DNA from: Okapia johnstoni
Lineage: Eukaryota > Chordata > Mammalia > Artiodactyla > Giraffidae
NCBI GenBank assembly: GCA_024291935.2
Contig: CM044313.1
Location: 80,723,001-80,787,000, forward strand
Length of the DNA stretch: 64,000 nucleotides
Direction: 5' to 3'
Below the pieces are notes generated by a model. That model was not told the DNA's origin. It worked only from the letters and a program-made list of their open reading frames with translations, and did not search any database. The position numbers were made by a program, and so were the translations under genes. Of the stretch, positions 21,111 to 32,614 are shown one piece after another (the first letter of the stretch is position 1; each line of letters begins with the position of its first letter).

Positions 21111-22594
21111 CCCAGCCACTAAACATAAGAGAATCAAAGAAAAGTTTTTCTTCTTCATCACAAGAAAGAAATTTCCATTCTCAGTGGCTGACATCACAAA
21201 AGTGGCATTAAATACAACGGGCAACATAAAAAGATGATCAGGTGTGGAAGAAAACAGCAGAGACTGTTCATTCCATTTTTATGTACCCAAGAGTTGTGCG
21301 GGAGTTAATTTACCATAGGATTTATATCCACCCAGTCTTCTCAGACATTTTTCACCTCTCACCTCTAGGTCTTTCTCCGTCCTCATTCTAGATTTGTACA
21401 CTATTCTTGACAATATCTCCTCCAAGGACAGATGGGAAGCAAAGATAAAGCGGCTGAGATGTGGGATTTGGCAGTCTGCCATGGCTAATCACCCACATTG
21501 ACTTCCCTTCCACTTTTCCACACTGGGTTTACAATCTTCTCACTTGGGGGCTTTCCAGTCCTTGCAGGAGCTCAGATTTATCAGGAGATGGGTATTGAGT
21601 TTTGTTTCTTTCCACTTGACCACTCCCCAGACTCTCCCTAGGACAAGTTATATTTAGATTTATTTCCTTTCAGAAAAAAATGTACCTGTACTAGCATTAG
21701 ATCAGAAATCTCCCAAACTGTTTGCAAACCTCAAGGACTATTTCAAGTACTTTGCCTACAATTTATACTTTCCTATCTGTTTGCCTACCCTGTTCTTTTG
21801 TTTACTGCCTACCAGATTTCATGTCAATAACATGCTTCAGGTTATCTCCCCTGGTTTTGTCCTCTATCTAATAAGTTTAATATTTGCCTCTTTTACCCTT
21901 CCAGAAGAGAAATCATCATTTTATATAGTTCTATTGTATTTCCTACAACTTAATCCAGCACTGGGAATGTAATAGGGACAGAATTAAAAAGTACTTTGAA
22001 TTGAATTAGATCGAGTTATGTGGATTTGATCAGAGTTGTGTTTTTTTTTAATCCAAACTATAAACTCAAAGTTACTATCTTTATAACTTTCTTGTTATTT
22101 TCTGTAAACTCTTTCATGGTCTATGCTCAGAGAGAACCCATGGGTATACAAAAGAGAATGGAAGCCCTGAGACCACAATGGGATTTTTGTTACTGGCTAT
22201 GACTTTGGAAATCAGGAATGTTCCATCAATACACATTCCAGAATTCCTAGCCTACACATTCTGGCTTGTTTCCAGTATGTTGACTCTATTAATGGATATT
22301 TGAAATATATACCACTTTCCATTCTTTATGCAACTGTCTTAGGGTGGAATTTTCTTTTCTCCTCCCACCAGAATCTCTGTGTTGTTTCAGCTCCCAGCGT
22401 GTACTTACATGATCCTTCGTAAAACAGAGGGTTCAATATTTCCCGAGCTTTGATCATTTAACTCCTCCAGGTCTGAGTTCCTTCTGGGTCTTCTCCTTCT
22501 TTGATTGGGCAGGTGCAAAGGCTGAGGAAAAGAAAAGCAAGATGGAAAGTTGTAGAGTTTAAAAAGAGAGAAAGGGGGGTAGGACGAATTAATA
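21111..22594. other. Unassigned 1.5 kb
   Basis: Mostly AT-rich; no recognised repeat and no frame above 67 codons. Confidence 0.45.
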
Positions 22595-22767
22595 GAGTAG
22601 GATTGCCATACATACTATGTGTAAAATAGATGGCTAGTGGGAACCTGCTGTATAGCACAGGGAGCTCAGTGCTGTGATCTGTGATGACCTAGATGAGTGG
22701 GATGGGGGCTGAGGGGGTGGGAAGGAGATCCCAGAGGGAGGGGATATATGTACACATGTGTGTGTGT

Positions 22768-22978
22768 GTGCGTTCTCAGTCGTGTCCGACTCTTTGCGAC
22801 CCCATGGACTGTAGCCCACATTGGTCCTCTATCCATGGGATTCTCCAAGCAAGAATACTGGAGTGAGTTGCCATTTCTTTCTCCAGGGGATATTCCCAAC
22901 CCAAGGATTGAACCAGCATTTCTTGCGTCTCCCGCATTGGCAGGCAGATTCTTTACTACTGCACCAGTTGAGAAGCCT
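22768..22978 (-). mobile_element. Bov-tA SINE, left arm of inverted pair
   Basis: Tail at the left (CTCAGTCGTGTCCGACTCTT at 22775), decayed head CTTTACTACTGCACCAGTTG at the right. A short TG microsatellite lies between it and the L1. Confidence 0.88.
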
Positions 22979-23167
22979 GATAAATGCAGAATCTGCCTGC
23001 CACGCTGGAGACCCGGGTTTGATCTCTGGGTTGGGAAAATCCCCTCGAGAAGGAAAAGGCTACCCACTCCAGTATTCTTGCCTGGAAAATCCCATGGAGA
23101 GAGGAGCCTGGTGGGCTACAGTCCATGGGGTCACAAAGAGTCGGACACGACTGAGCGACTAACACTA
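22979..23167 (+). mobile_element. Bov-tA SINE, right arm of inverted pair
   Basis: Starts inside the head (ATCTGCCTGCCACGCTGGAG) and is complete to CGACTGAGCGACTAACAC. ACACAT occurs at 22752-22757 and 23168-23173, outside the pair, as a possible short target duplication. Confidence 0.88.
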
Positions 23168-23240
23168 ACACATAGCTGATTCACTTCATTGTACAACAGA
23201 AACTAACTCAACATTGTAAAGCAACTATACCTCAATGAAA

Positions 23241-24688
23241 AAAATACAAAGGATAAAAAATAAGAAAATAAAATTAATGAAAAAGATTTGAACCATATAA
23301 TAAACTTAAATATACATACATGAGAACACCTGGGAGAAGGTCTGGGTTTCAGGTTTCAGTGCAAACCAAGAGGTTTACCTCTGGTTTATTCAAAGAATCC
23401 TGAGGTTTTCAAGCCTGCCCGGAAATCTAGGGACTAGCTGATGACTTCATATTGAAATCATGCAAAACCCATGAGCTCATGAGTTGGGAGATGAAACCCA
23501 ATGAGACAAAAATGGCTTTCAGGGGACTTGCTCTAAGTCTGTGTAAGATCATTCAAACCTGAAGAGGCAAAAGTAGATAAAACCAGGCCACTGGAATTTG
23601 GAAACTTTCTTGCAGGGACTTGTAGTAAAACGAAACTGCTTGGTTTCACCTAAGCTCTTGAAAGGCTCTTGGAGAAACTGTAGGAGAAGAATCTGAAAGC
23701 AAGGAGCATTTTCTGTTTGCTTTTGCAATCACTGATTTCAGTGAGCATGATTCTCAGTAGTTGATAAGGTCAGACATCTCCATAGTCCTTCCTACCCTGT
23801 CTTCAGGTGCCCTCTCTTTGGGTACAATCTCAGTGACCGTCCTCAGATGGCTCTTACCCAGCTGTGCTGCATGCAGCCTTGACAGACATGTGTCTGATGC
23901 TTGGCTGGAGACAGCAGGCCCCGGAGAGCTGTTGGTCATGGTCCAGGCCCCCAGGAGCCTGGGCTGGAGACGTGGTGGTGCTGGGGTCGGCCCCTGGGCT
24001 GTGATGGCACCAAGGAGGACCTGAGAGAAAATGACCAGGAACCACGCTGCCCAAGTCAGGCAGATGGAGATCTGAGAGAAGAATCAGAGAGGCTTAATCC
24101 AGGTACAGAACCAAGGCTGAGCAGACCTTACCAAAGGAGCTAATTTAAGGGAGCAATGAGGCCAAACAATGTAGCAAGAAGTATGTTTCCTTAGATACTA
24201 GAATCTTAGTCATGGAAAGCAGGCTGTGAACTGCCCTGTGTAGGTCAGTTACACAGAGTAGGATCCACTGGAGTTATTTCATTCAGAAAGGATTTATTTC
24301 CGGGATTTATATGGTTTAGAGGATTACTGAAGGGCTGAAGAAGCAGACTCAGAATTACGGCTCCCGAACAACTCCTAAATGACACCAAAGAACCAGGGCA
24401 CCAAAGGGAACCAGGGTTTCTTCTGCATTTGGAGGCTGCCTTCTTAATCAGGGAGCTGGCTCCAGAAACCCCTGCTATTGCCAAGATCAGGAGGCTGCTC
24501 TGAGCAGGAACCACTGCCATCCCCAGTCCCTACTGGTCCTGCTGCAGTCGGCACCATCAAACGAATGCAAAGCACCTGCTCCGACCTGAGGAAGCCAGTG
24601 ATGGATGGATTGGGGGGGGGGGGTCTCTTCCCACCAACACCCGACAGCCTGTGGAAGCAGCAAAAACAGTAGGAGCAGGGAAGCCTCA
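23241..24688. other. Unassigned, two homopolymers at the right end
   Basis: 23760-24140 is GC-richer. 24240-24480 (ATTTCATTCAGAAAGGATTT and onward) faintly resembles the segment at 1225-1605, possibly an old LTR in the same orientation. A run of 12 G lies at 24612-24623. No credible exon. Confidence 0.35.
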
Positions 24689-24712
24689 TTTTTTTTTTTT
24701 TTTTTTTTTTTT
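24689..24712 (+). repeat. Poly-T (24)
   Basis: An uninterrupted run of 24 T just 5' of a Bov-tA head. The SINE is on the plus strand, so this is not its own A-tail. Confidence 0.9.
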
Positions 24713-24722
24713 ATCAAATCCA

Positions 24723-24918
24723 GCTTCCCTTGTGGCTCAGCTGGTAAAGAATCCGCCTGCAATGTGGAAGACGTTGGTTCGATCCCTGGGTTGGGACGAT
24801 CACCTGGAGAAGGGAAAGGCTACACACCCAAGTATTCTGGCCTGGAGAATTCCATGGACTGTATAGCCTATGAGGTGGCAAAGTGTAGGACACGACTGAG
24901 CAACTTTCACTTTACCTT
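24723..24918 (+). mobile_element. Bov-tA SINE
   Basis: Head CTTGTGGCTCAGCTGGTAAA, box B GGTTCGATCC, body of the TTCTGGCCTGGAGAATTCC variant and tail CGACTGAGCAACTTTCACTT. Confidence 0.9.
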
Positions 24919-25429
24919 TAACAAGTGCAGAACACTGGGTAAAAGAACAAATGGAGGCCCACTGACCGTGTATATTAACTGCTACAAGTTACAGATCAAG
25001 CTACAGATGTGTTCCACCCTTGACAAGCATACCTTCACAGCGATGTGGATGTTCAGAGTCAAATTTAGGTTCTTGAATGCTTCAGAAGAACATGCCAGAG
25101 CATGGAAGTGTGGGAGAGCTAGTCCCTGGCCCCAGTTTCTTACCCTGGACTCATCCTGTACCACGACTTTGTGCCCATGTGTGTGGATGTTCCAGCTCAG
25201 ATGGCCAAGCTCTGTTCACACTGCAAACTCCCCTACCCTCCCCAAAGCCACCTCTGAGGGAACTTGCTTTGCTCAGCTTTATTCTTGGCATCGACTTCTT
25301 TCTTTTGATTTTAAGTGTTTGGGAAAATAAGAAATGCTTCCCCACTGGTCTGCAGTCTAGGAGCACACACGGCAGTATATAGAGTGGGGAGTCTGTAGGC
25401 CTTGGCGGGACCAACCTGCATGTGGCAAG
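24919..25429. other. Unassigned DNA
   Basis: A 241-codon plus-strand frame that starts upstream crosses the SINE and ends here; its length comes from chance read-through of repeat sequence, not a gene. Confidence 0.5.
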
Positions 25430-25565
25430 TTTCCTAAATTCTCAAAGCCTCTATCCCTTCATCTCTAAAATGGTAACGATAAGACTTACTTCTTAGGAAA
25501 ATGCATGTGAAGTGTCTAATATAGTGCCCCAGCATGCAGTACATGCTCCAAAAAGTTAATCATTA
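25430..25565 (+). mobile_element. MIR SINE fragment
   Basis: CTTCATCTCTAAAATGGTAA, ATAATGCC-like ATATAGTGCCCCAGCATGCA and GTACATGCTCC follow MIR on the plus strand. Confidence 0.65.
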
Positions 25566-25799
25566 TCTTTGTTGCTGTGGTTACACATTAACAGGTGAGA
25601 CTGACTATAGGGGAACCGTCAGGTTATTAGGGTCTTTTTAGAGTCTTGAAACAGATCTCTAATCGAATGCATGCACACTGCATCAGGTCCCTGTGCCCTG
25701 GGTCAACTATAGTCACTGCTTAGAGCAGGCCGGAAAGTAGTTTTCATCTAGCTGGCCTGTTTAACCGACAATGGCTGCTTGGAGGACTGTTTTGAGGAA

Positions 25800-26022
25800 G
25801 TGCGTGTGTGCTAGGTCGCTTCAGTGTCTGACTCTCTGTGACCCTGTGAACTGTAGCCCTTCAGGCTCCTCTGTCCATGGGATTCTCTGGGCAAGAATAC
25901 TGGAGAGAGTTGCCATGGCCTCCTCTAGGGGCTCTTCCTGACCCAGGGATCAAACCCAAGTGTGTGTCCTGTGTATGCTGCATTGGCAGGTGGGTTCTTT
26001 ACCACCGGTGCCACCTGGGGAA
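25800..26022 (-). mobile_element. Bov-tA SINE, CACCGGTGCC head variant
   Basis: Minus-strand copy from tail (GTGCTAGGTCGCTTCAGTG) to head (TTTACCACCGGTGCCACCTG). Body intact but diverged. Confidence 0.88.
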
Positions 26023-26126
26023 CCTGAGGCTAGATCCAGGCACAGTGCTGTGATTGATGAATAATGTCTGCTCAGGGTGTGGTGGAAAATGGGGCTGTAT
26101 GTATACCAGGTATTTGCCATTCCTGG

Positions 26127-26346
26127 CTCATGCATGCATGCTCAGTCTTGTCTGACTCTTTGCGATTCCCTAGGCTGTAGTCCACCAGACTCTTCTGTCC
26201 ATGGAATGGTCCAGGCAAGAATACTGGAGTGGGGTTGCCATTTTCTACTCCAAGGGATCTTCCCAACCCAGGGGTCTAAACTGTGTCTCTTGCATCTCCT
26301 GCGTTGGCAGGTGGGTTCCTTACCACTCGTGCCACCTGGGAAGCCC
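26127..26346 (-). mobile_element. Bov-tA SINE
   Basis: Tail ATGCATGCTCAGTCTTGTC, head ACCACTCGTGCCACCTGGGA. A perfect 12-bp target duplication TGCCATTCCTGG flanks it (26115-26126 and 26347-26358). Confidence 0.93.
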
Positions 26347-26394
26347 TGCCATTCCTGGACAGGACCCCCTTCCTGAGTGTTAGGAAAGAAGATG

Positions 26395-26625
26395 GACTTG
26401 CAGAGAAGGATTGGGTTTGAGTTCTATTTTTTCACCTGCTGGCTCTGTGACCAGGTACTAGGTATTTAACCATCTTTTGCTTAGATGCTTCATCTGCAAA
26501 ATGAGGATAACCAGGTTTACCATGCCTACCTTACAGGGTTATTTGTAAGGCTCAAATGAGATCATGCTTGTAGGAATACTGTGGATTGTAGGGTGTTGCC
26601 TGAATGCAAGGTGTTTTTTTATTAG
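26395..26625 (+). mobile_element. MIR SINE
   Basis: GGATTGGGTTTGAGTTCTAT, CTGGCTCTGTGACCAGG, TTCATCTGCAAAATGAGGAT and CTTACAGGGTTATTTGTAAG appear in MIR order, nearly full length. Confidence 0.78.
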
Positions 26626-26774
26626 TGTGTGGTATTTGGCCAGTTTGTACTTGACAAGAAGGAAGAGCCGAGTCAGTGATAGCTTTGGTCTGCCTCTGCT
26701 TGTGGCATCTCAGTCTGACTCTGCACCCTCTTTCAGTTTCTGAGTGCCAAACTATCAGGAGAGAGTCTGGTGGG

Positions 26775-26960
26775 GCAGAAAAAACTCATACTGAAAGCCA
26801 GATGCCACCTCACTTATCCACTGCATGATTTAGGTCAAGTTTCAGAGCCTGGGTGAGCCCCAGTTTCATCTTTGGTGGCACAGAGATTGGATAAGGGAAA
26901 ACATGACATCTGTCTCAACTGTCTCGCAATTCAGGTGGTTGTGTAACTTCAAGTCCCTAT
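26775..26960 (+). mobile_element. Decayed MIR-like fragment
   Basis: GCATGATTTAGGTCAAGTTT and GAGCCCCAGTTTCATCTTTG fit a strongly diverged MIR core. Weak support. Confidence 0.45.
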
Positions 26961-27192
26961 ACACGAAAATGCTAGGAAAGCTCCAAGTATGAGTGGTTAT
27001 GACCTTTCCTATGATCTGAGTCAAATGAATCCTTATTTTATGAGCCCTCTTCCCTGTTCTTCACTCCCCCTCCATGATCCCTGAACAGCCTGCAGCATTC
27101 TTGTCTTACCATCGGTTTAAATTAGGGCACAGCTTATGTGAGCTCTCAGTGTCAAGGCAAGGTCAGAAACGGAAGGTCAAAAGAACGTAAAA

Positions 27193-27396
27193 TGGCCTTC
27201 CCTGGTGTCACAGATAGTAAAGACTCTGCCTGCAAAGTGGGAGACTCAGGTTCAGTCCCTGGGTGGGTAGATCCCCTGAAGAAGGGAATGGCTACCCACT
27301 CCAGTATTCTTGCCTCAAGAATCCTATGGACAGAGGAGCCTGATGGGCTACAGTCCATGGAGTCACAAAAAGTTCAACACAGCTGAGTGACTTTTT
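27193..27396 (+). mobile_element. Bov-tA SINE
   Basis: Head CTTCCCTGGTGTCACAGATA, body complete, tail CACAGCTGAGTGACTTTTTA. The left flank is unassigned DNA (26961-27192). Confidence 0.88.
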
Positions 27397-27735
27397 ACGG
27401 AACACAAAATAAAGCTGTAACTTAGTCTTCAAACAGAGATGGAGTGGGGCCATGGCCCGAATTGAGTAAGAGAGGTGCCCGGGGAGGGGCAATGGGGGAG
27501 GGGCAATGTTAGACCCCAAATCCATGAGGAGTAAGGGAAGGTGGTGAAGAGAGTCAGTGGAATGCTTATGACATCAGAGCTGCCAGCATCGATGAACAAT
27601 TGATCCCAAAACTCTAATCCTTGGCAGATCCCCAGACCCGGCCTCAGTCTTTGCAACTCTCCCAAAAGCTCTGAGCCTCTGAACTGAGAATTAGGAGTAA
27701 TGGTGTTCTGAGACTACTGGAAATACATACACCCA
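27397..27735. other. Unassigned, with short G-rich tandem
   Basis: 27478-27510 contains the unit GAGGGGCAATG repeated nearly twice. Otherwise nothing recognised. Confidence 0.45.
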
Positions 27736-27932
27736 CTTTCCCTGGTGGCTCAGATGGTAAAGAATCTGCCTGCAATGCGGGAGACCTGGGTTCCATCCCT
27801 GGGTTGGGAAGATCCCCTCGAGGAGGGCATGGCAACCCACTCCAGTATTCTTGCCTGGAGAATTCCATGGATAGAGGAGCCTGATGGGCTACAGTCCATG
27901 GGGTCGCAGAGTCGGACACGACTGGGCCCTTG
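27736..27932 (+). mobile_element. Bov-tA SINE
   Basis: Well preserved: CCCTGGTGGCTCAGATGGTA, ATGCGGGAGACCTGGGTTCC, tail GTCGGACACGACTGGGCCC. Confidence 0.92.
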
Positions 27933-27999
27933 CGTGCACAGACACAGGAGACAGCCTTAAGCAAAGAGAGCAGCATCGTTTGCTCCAGGCTTTCTGTGT

Positions 28000-28415
28000 T
28001 AGTTTCCTAGGGCGACCATAACAAAGGAGCATAAGCTGGTTGGTTTGAGAAACAGAGTTTTACTGTCTCCTAGCTGAAGGCTAGAAATCCAGGAGTTGCA
28101 GCACTGGTTCCATCTGAGGCTGTGAGAGAGAATTGTTCCATGCCTGTCTCCTCACTTCTGGTGGTTTGCTGGCCATTTTTGGCATCCCGGGCTGTAGAGG
28201 CATCACCCTGATTCCTGCCTCCATGTTCACGAGACATTCTCCTTGTGCCCAAAAGTCCCCTTTTTATAAAGACACAATCATTTTGGGTTAGGACTCATCC
28301 TCATGACCTCATCTGAACTTGGTCATCTGCAAAGATCCTATTTCCAAATAAGGTCACGTTCTGAGCTACTGGGTTGGGGGCGGTGCAGGGAGAGACATGA
28401 TTCAACCTATAGCAC
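28000..28415 (-). mobile_element. MLT1-type MaLR LTR
   Basis: Reversed landmarks TTAGTTTCCTAGGGCGACC, GAAACAGAGTTTTACTGTCT, TTTTTATAAAGACACAATCA, CAAATAAGGTCACGTTCTGA and GAGACATGATTCAACCTATA are in order. Confidence 0.78.
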
Positions 28416-28594
28416 TCTTCTTGCTTCTCCAGGGCTGGTTGAAACCAGCTTGGTAGAGTGAGGATGGGGAATGAGGTAGAATAAACATGAAGCACCAAAT
28501 AAGCATAGAATCAGCTTTTGCTCACTTAACAACCAGGGGAGCAGTGATGCCCTGCGAACTACTTCCTCACATTCTGCTGATAGAAGGAAAGGGG

Positions 28595-28675
28595 GCTTTC
28601 AATACTGTCTCTTCAGAGCTTAGAACAATGGTGGCATGGAGTAGATGCTCAATAAATATTTGTTGAATTAGTACT
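28595..28675 (+). mobile_element. L2/MIR 3' tail
   Basis: GAGCTTAGAACAATGGTGGC then GTAGATGCTCAATAAATATT and TGTTGAATTAG is the usual 3' end of this class. Confidence 0.65.
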
Positions 28676-29099
28676 GAATGAGAGAAATTCAGCCCATACC
28701 AGCAGTTTTTTAGTAGTGTAAATTCTGATGTCAAGTCCTGCCTGGCCTGGAGAAAGGACATGTAAATGGTTAATGAATTTAGCATCAGTTTCTCCCATAT
28801 AGTACACTTGGCCTTATTATGAAGAGCTGGGCCTTAGGGGAGTGGAATGAAAAGTTTCAGGTGGTGGGTCTTGGAGGACTGGGCTCCTCCTTAGCCCCAT
28901 GTCCCTTGCTACTCCTTGGTGGTCTCAGACCACCCCCTATCACCTTAGGGCCCCATTTGAAAGCAAATCTTGAGACATGAACTGAGCTTTAGATGTCTAA
29001 CCTGTCACAGAACCCTTTCCTTTACCAAAGTTTACTGACCCTGCATCTCACTCGTTTATCTATCAGCATTACTGAGTTGGGAGTGCCTCTGTGGTCATC
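28676..29099. other. Unassigned DNA
   Basis: No repeat or gene recognised. Confidence 0.45.
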
Positions 29100-29225
29100 A
29101 AGTTCTACCACTTAATTCATAAATAAGGGCCCAGAGGTGAGAGGGGAAGAGATTTGACTCAAGTCACACAACTAGGACTCCTGACTCCCAGTCTATGGCT
29201 CTTCCTTTATAGTGTACCCTCTCTT
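29100..29225 (-). mobile_element. MIR-like fragment
   Basis: ATAAATAAGGGCCCAGAGGT then GACTCAAGTCACACAACTAG and GACTCCCAGTCTATGGCTCT fit the reversed 3' half of MIR-class SINEs. Confidence 0.6.
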
Positions 29226-29735
29226 CTGTTGTCTATTAGGAAATAATTAGCCAAATAAAGGAATTCCTCTGAATGCATTTGTTAGATAGGAGAATGCCAT
29301 CATCCAGTTCAAATGATCAGGTGTCCCCTGAGTGTGAGGCCAACAGTGGGGCTTTGGGGCATCTGGCTGCTTGCCAAGAATCACTGGGTCAGGGCCCTCA
29401 CACTCTCAGACTTTGAGCTCTGCCACCTGGCTTGGGGCTTGCATCACCAACAGGGAAAGCTGACTTTCCATCCCAAACTCCCTTACGTCAGCACTCCCAC
29501 CATCCAGAGACAAGAGAGTCCTTGTGGAAAGTCAGGCTGTGGCCCAATCGTGACCTCACGCCTGACTGCCCATTCTTGTTTCCCAATCCTTCCTCGCCCC
29601 TGGCAAGTTTCACTAGGCCAAACAATGGCTTCAGTCTACAGGTAGGTGAGCTCATTGCATTTTGCAGGTGCTTCTTTTGTACAATGGCCAGATGAAGGCT
29701 AAGATGTGGCCCTAACCATCACTCTTAGAGCTCTT
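29226..29735. other. Unassigned DNA
   Basis: Two overlapping plus-strand frames of 110 and 87 codons cover 29313-29695 without recognisable motifs. Likely chance frames in GC-richer DNA. Confidence 0.45.
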
Positions 29736-29736
29736 T

Positions 29737-30770
29737 CAGTTCAGTTCAGTCACTCAGTCATGTCCAACTCTTTGTGACCCCATGGACTGCCACACGCCAG
29801 GCTTCCCTGTCCATCACCAACTCCTGGAGCTTATTCATACTCATATCCATCGAGTCGGTGATGCCATCCAACCATCTCATCCTCTGTCATTCCCTTCTCC
29901 CCCAACCTTCAATCTTTCCCAGCATCAGGGTCTTTTCCAATGAGTCAGTTCTTCACATCAGGTGGCCAAAATATTGGAGTTTCAGCTTCAACATCAGTCC
30001 TTCCAATGAATATTCAGGACTGATTTCCTTTAGGATGGACTGGTTGGATCTCCTTGCAGTCCAAGGGACTCTCAAGAGTCTCCTTCAACACCACAGTTCA
30101 AAAGCATCAGTTCTTCGGCACTCAGTTTTCTTTATAGTCCAAATCTCACATCCTTACATGAAGACTGGAAAAACCATAGCTCTGACTAGATGGACCTTTG
30201 TCAGCAAAGTAATGTCTCTGCTTTTTAACATGCTGTCTAGGTTGGTCATAGGTTTTCTTCCAAGCAGCAAGCATCTTTTAATTGCATGGCTGCAATCACC
30301 ATCTGCAGAGAAGGCAATGTCAACCCACTCCAGTACTCTTACCTGGAAAATCCCATGGATAGAGGAGCCTGGTAGGCTGCAGTCCATGGGGTCGCTAAGA
30401 GTCAACACGACTGAGTGACTTCACTTTCACTTTTCACTTTCATTCATTGGAGAAGGAAATGGCAACCCACTCCACTGTTCTTGCCTGGAGAATCCCAGGG
30501 ATGGCGGAGCCTGGTGGGCTGTCGTCTATGGGGTTGCACAGAGTCGGACATGACTGAAGCGACTTAGCAGCAGCAGCAGCAGCAACAATCACCATCTGCA
30601 GTGATTTTAGAGCCCCCCAAAATAAAGTCTCTCACTGTTTCTTTTGTTTCCCCATCTATTTGCCATGACGTGATGGGACAGGATGCCATGATCTTAGTTT
30701 TCTGAATGTTGAATTTTAAGCCAACTTTTTCAATCCCCTCTTTCACTTTTATCAAGAGGCTCTTTACAGT
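29737..30770 (-). mobile_element. BovB LINE 3' portion split by Bov-A2
   Basis: Starts with the tail repeat TTCAGTTCAGTCACTCAGTC and runs upstream through the C-terminal coding segment to 30292. It resumes at 30602 with TGATTTTAGAGCCCCCCAAA and continues to about 30770, into the part that encodes the KLNIQKTKIM-type segment. The antisense plus strand is open for 214 codons from 29774. Confidence 0.92.
30309..30585 (+). mobile_element. Bov-A2 SINE (two Bov-A units)
   Basis: Two Bov-A monomers in tandem joined by TTCACTTTTCACTTTCATTC, with the (CAG)n tail at 30567-30583. The 16-bp target duplication CAATCACCATCTGCAG is perfect (30293-30308 and 30586-30601). It interrupts BovB, so it is the younger of the two. 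Confidence 0.95.
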
Positions 30771-30949
30771 TTACAGTGTCCAGAGAGAAAGCCCATGGAG
30801 CCCTAACCTTGTTCTTCCCCAGCCCCTAGCCAGCCCCATCACTGACACTACTGAGATGGCCTCTCACTGTCTACTGCACACCAGCTTTGCCTGCAGGGGT
30901 GCCTTACAGAGAGGCTCACATGTATGCATGTATAATATCTAAACTGTTA

Positions 30950-31183
30950 AGTGTGTGTGTGCATGCATTCTAAGTCACTTCAGTCATATCTGACTCTTTG
31001 CTACGCTATGGACTGACTGTAGCCCTGACTGTAGTTCATGGGATTCTCCAGGCAAGAATATTGGAGTGGATTGCCATTTCCATCTCCAGGGGATCTTCCC
31101 GATTCAGGGATCGAACCCACACCTCTTATGTCTCCTGCATTGGCAGGCCGGTTCTTTAGCACTAGGGCAAACTGGGAAGCCCC
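30950..31183 (-). mobile_element. Bov-tA SINE, GCACTAG head variant
   Basis: Tail GTGCATGCATTCTAAGTCAC, head CTTTAGCACTAGGGCAAACT. AAACTGTTA flanks it perfectly (30941-30949 and 31184-31192). Confidence 0.9.
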
Positions 31184-31264
31184 AAACTGTTAGGTAGATG
31201 AGTTTAGTAAGTAAAAACCAACTAACAAACCAAAGCGGAAGCGGGGAGGGTGAATGTTCCCCAT

Positions 31265-31915
31265 TATGGTTACCAGATTTAACAAATAAAAATGCAGAAT
31301 GCCAGTGAAATTTGAATTTTAGATTGTGAATGAAAAATGCTGCCTGTCATTTCAGTAAACAAAGAATGTCATAGCCACCAAGCCACTGCAGCGGCCCACA
31401 CAGTGAGCCCTGAGGGGACTTGGGACAGGAAAGAACAGGATGCTGGCCTGACATAGCTACGGTGCACATCAAAGGCGTGATTTCAGTGAGCCCAGAGTCT
31501 TGCATCTTCTCATACGTAGAAAAGCACTTAATTCTTTAACTTGAGATAGCTGGTTTTCTTGAATGGACAGTAATCTTTTGATGTTCCAGCTACCTGGTCT
31601 TTGTCGAAAAAGCTCCTATATACCCTGGCTCCTCCCTTACTTCTTCAGAGCAGCCTCTCAGAGCAATGTGAGAGGCCACCTCCCAGGCTTGAAGTCCTCA
31701 GAAAATCCCACGAATAAAACATAATTCTCAACTTTTAGGTTGTGCACTTTTTTTTTCTTACTAGACAAGACAAGCAATGAATCATTTAGAAAAATAAGTA
31801 TAAGTATATCCTGTGCAATATTCGGGACAACTCATACTAACAATTATTTCTTATGCATCCCTCTCTGAAATTCAAATTTAACTGAGTGCCCATATTTTAG
31901 CTGACAACCCCAGCT
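31265..31915. mobile_element. Palindromic DNA transposon split by an LTR
   Basis: The left arm CCAGATTTAACAAATAAAAA ... AAATTTGAATTTTAGAT is mirrored on the right by CTGAAATTCAAATTTAACTG ... ATTTTAGCTGACAACC. Between the arms, AATAAGTATAAGTATATCC and the region to 31850 form the centre. The pattern fits a MITE-like DNA element with long inverted repeats; I cannot name it with certainty. The LTR-like block at about 31340-31755 sits within it. Confidence 0.5.
31340..31755 (+). mobile_element. Probable ERV solo LTR
   Basis: A TATA-like CTCCTATATACCCTGGCTCC (31611) is followed by an AATAAA signal in ACGAATAAAACATAATTC (31710) and a short U5 ending GGTTGTGCACTTTTTTT. This is the layout of an LTR promoter, R region and polyadenylation site. 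No internal retroviral sequence adjoins it. Confidence 0.6.
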
Positions 31916-31919
31916 GCCA

Positions 31920-32610
31920 TGGAATTCCGCAGTCCGGATATCCTGTGAAACACATCTTGACTCTTGACTGTTGGAACAAAATCCAGCCCTGACGTGGGCA
32001 TCTCTGCCCTATTGTTACTGTTCACAAGCCCTGGACCAGGGGTTTTGGGGAGTTCCACAGGAAGGCTCCTGCATGGCCCCAGCTGCCAGGAATTCCCTGT
32101 AATGGGCATACAGCCAGTTCACGGAAAGTACAAATATAACTGAAGTGAGTCAGCACATTTTCACATAGGCAGTCTAGGTACACGCACAGAGCTTTCACAT
32201 AACCTTTTCCTCTGATTGCTCAACATTCCTGAATAGGATCAGCCACATGTTATTACCTTTGCTTAAAACGAGGAAACACTCAAGTCACGTTGGCCATGTC
32301 AGCGCCTAGTAAACAGAGACTCGAGAATCAACCTGGCTGACAGGCTCTAAGACCAATCACACCTTCCCTTTTTCATTGGAACATATTACTTTATTATTCC
32401 AATGGGATATGTTTTTTTCCAAAACTGCTGCATTATGCTTTTTTTCTGTATATAAAAGTAATATTTGATTATGATAGTGAACTTGGAAAACACAGATAAA
32501 AAAAGAAAGGAAGAGTAATCAGCAAAGAAAGCGATTCCACAATGGATAGTAACTGCTGGAGACAGGTTGGGTGCATAGCCTTCCATATTGTGCCCTCTTC
32601 ACATATATTC
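31920..32610. other. Unassigned DNA
   Basis: The segment 32420-32530 (TATAAAAGTAATATTTGATT) resembles the A-rich 3' region of ancient LINEs. Nothing else recognised. Confidence 0.4.
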
Positions 32611-32614
32611 ATGC

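Larger units (their letters stand above)
22595..23240 (+). mobile_element. L1 3' end split by an inverted SINE pair
   Basis: GGGAACCTGCTGTATAGCAC and GGGATATATGTACACAT on the left; CATAGCTGATTCACTTCATT, GAAACTAACTCAACATTG and AACTATACCTCAATGAAAAA on the right. These are contiguous in ruminant L1 3' ends, so the SINE pair between them is a later insertion. Confidence 0.82.

Noticed and set aside
24605..25330. 241-codon plus-strand ORF as a gene
   Set aside because: It reads through a poly-T (Phe run) and a Bov-tA SINE; no domain.
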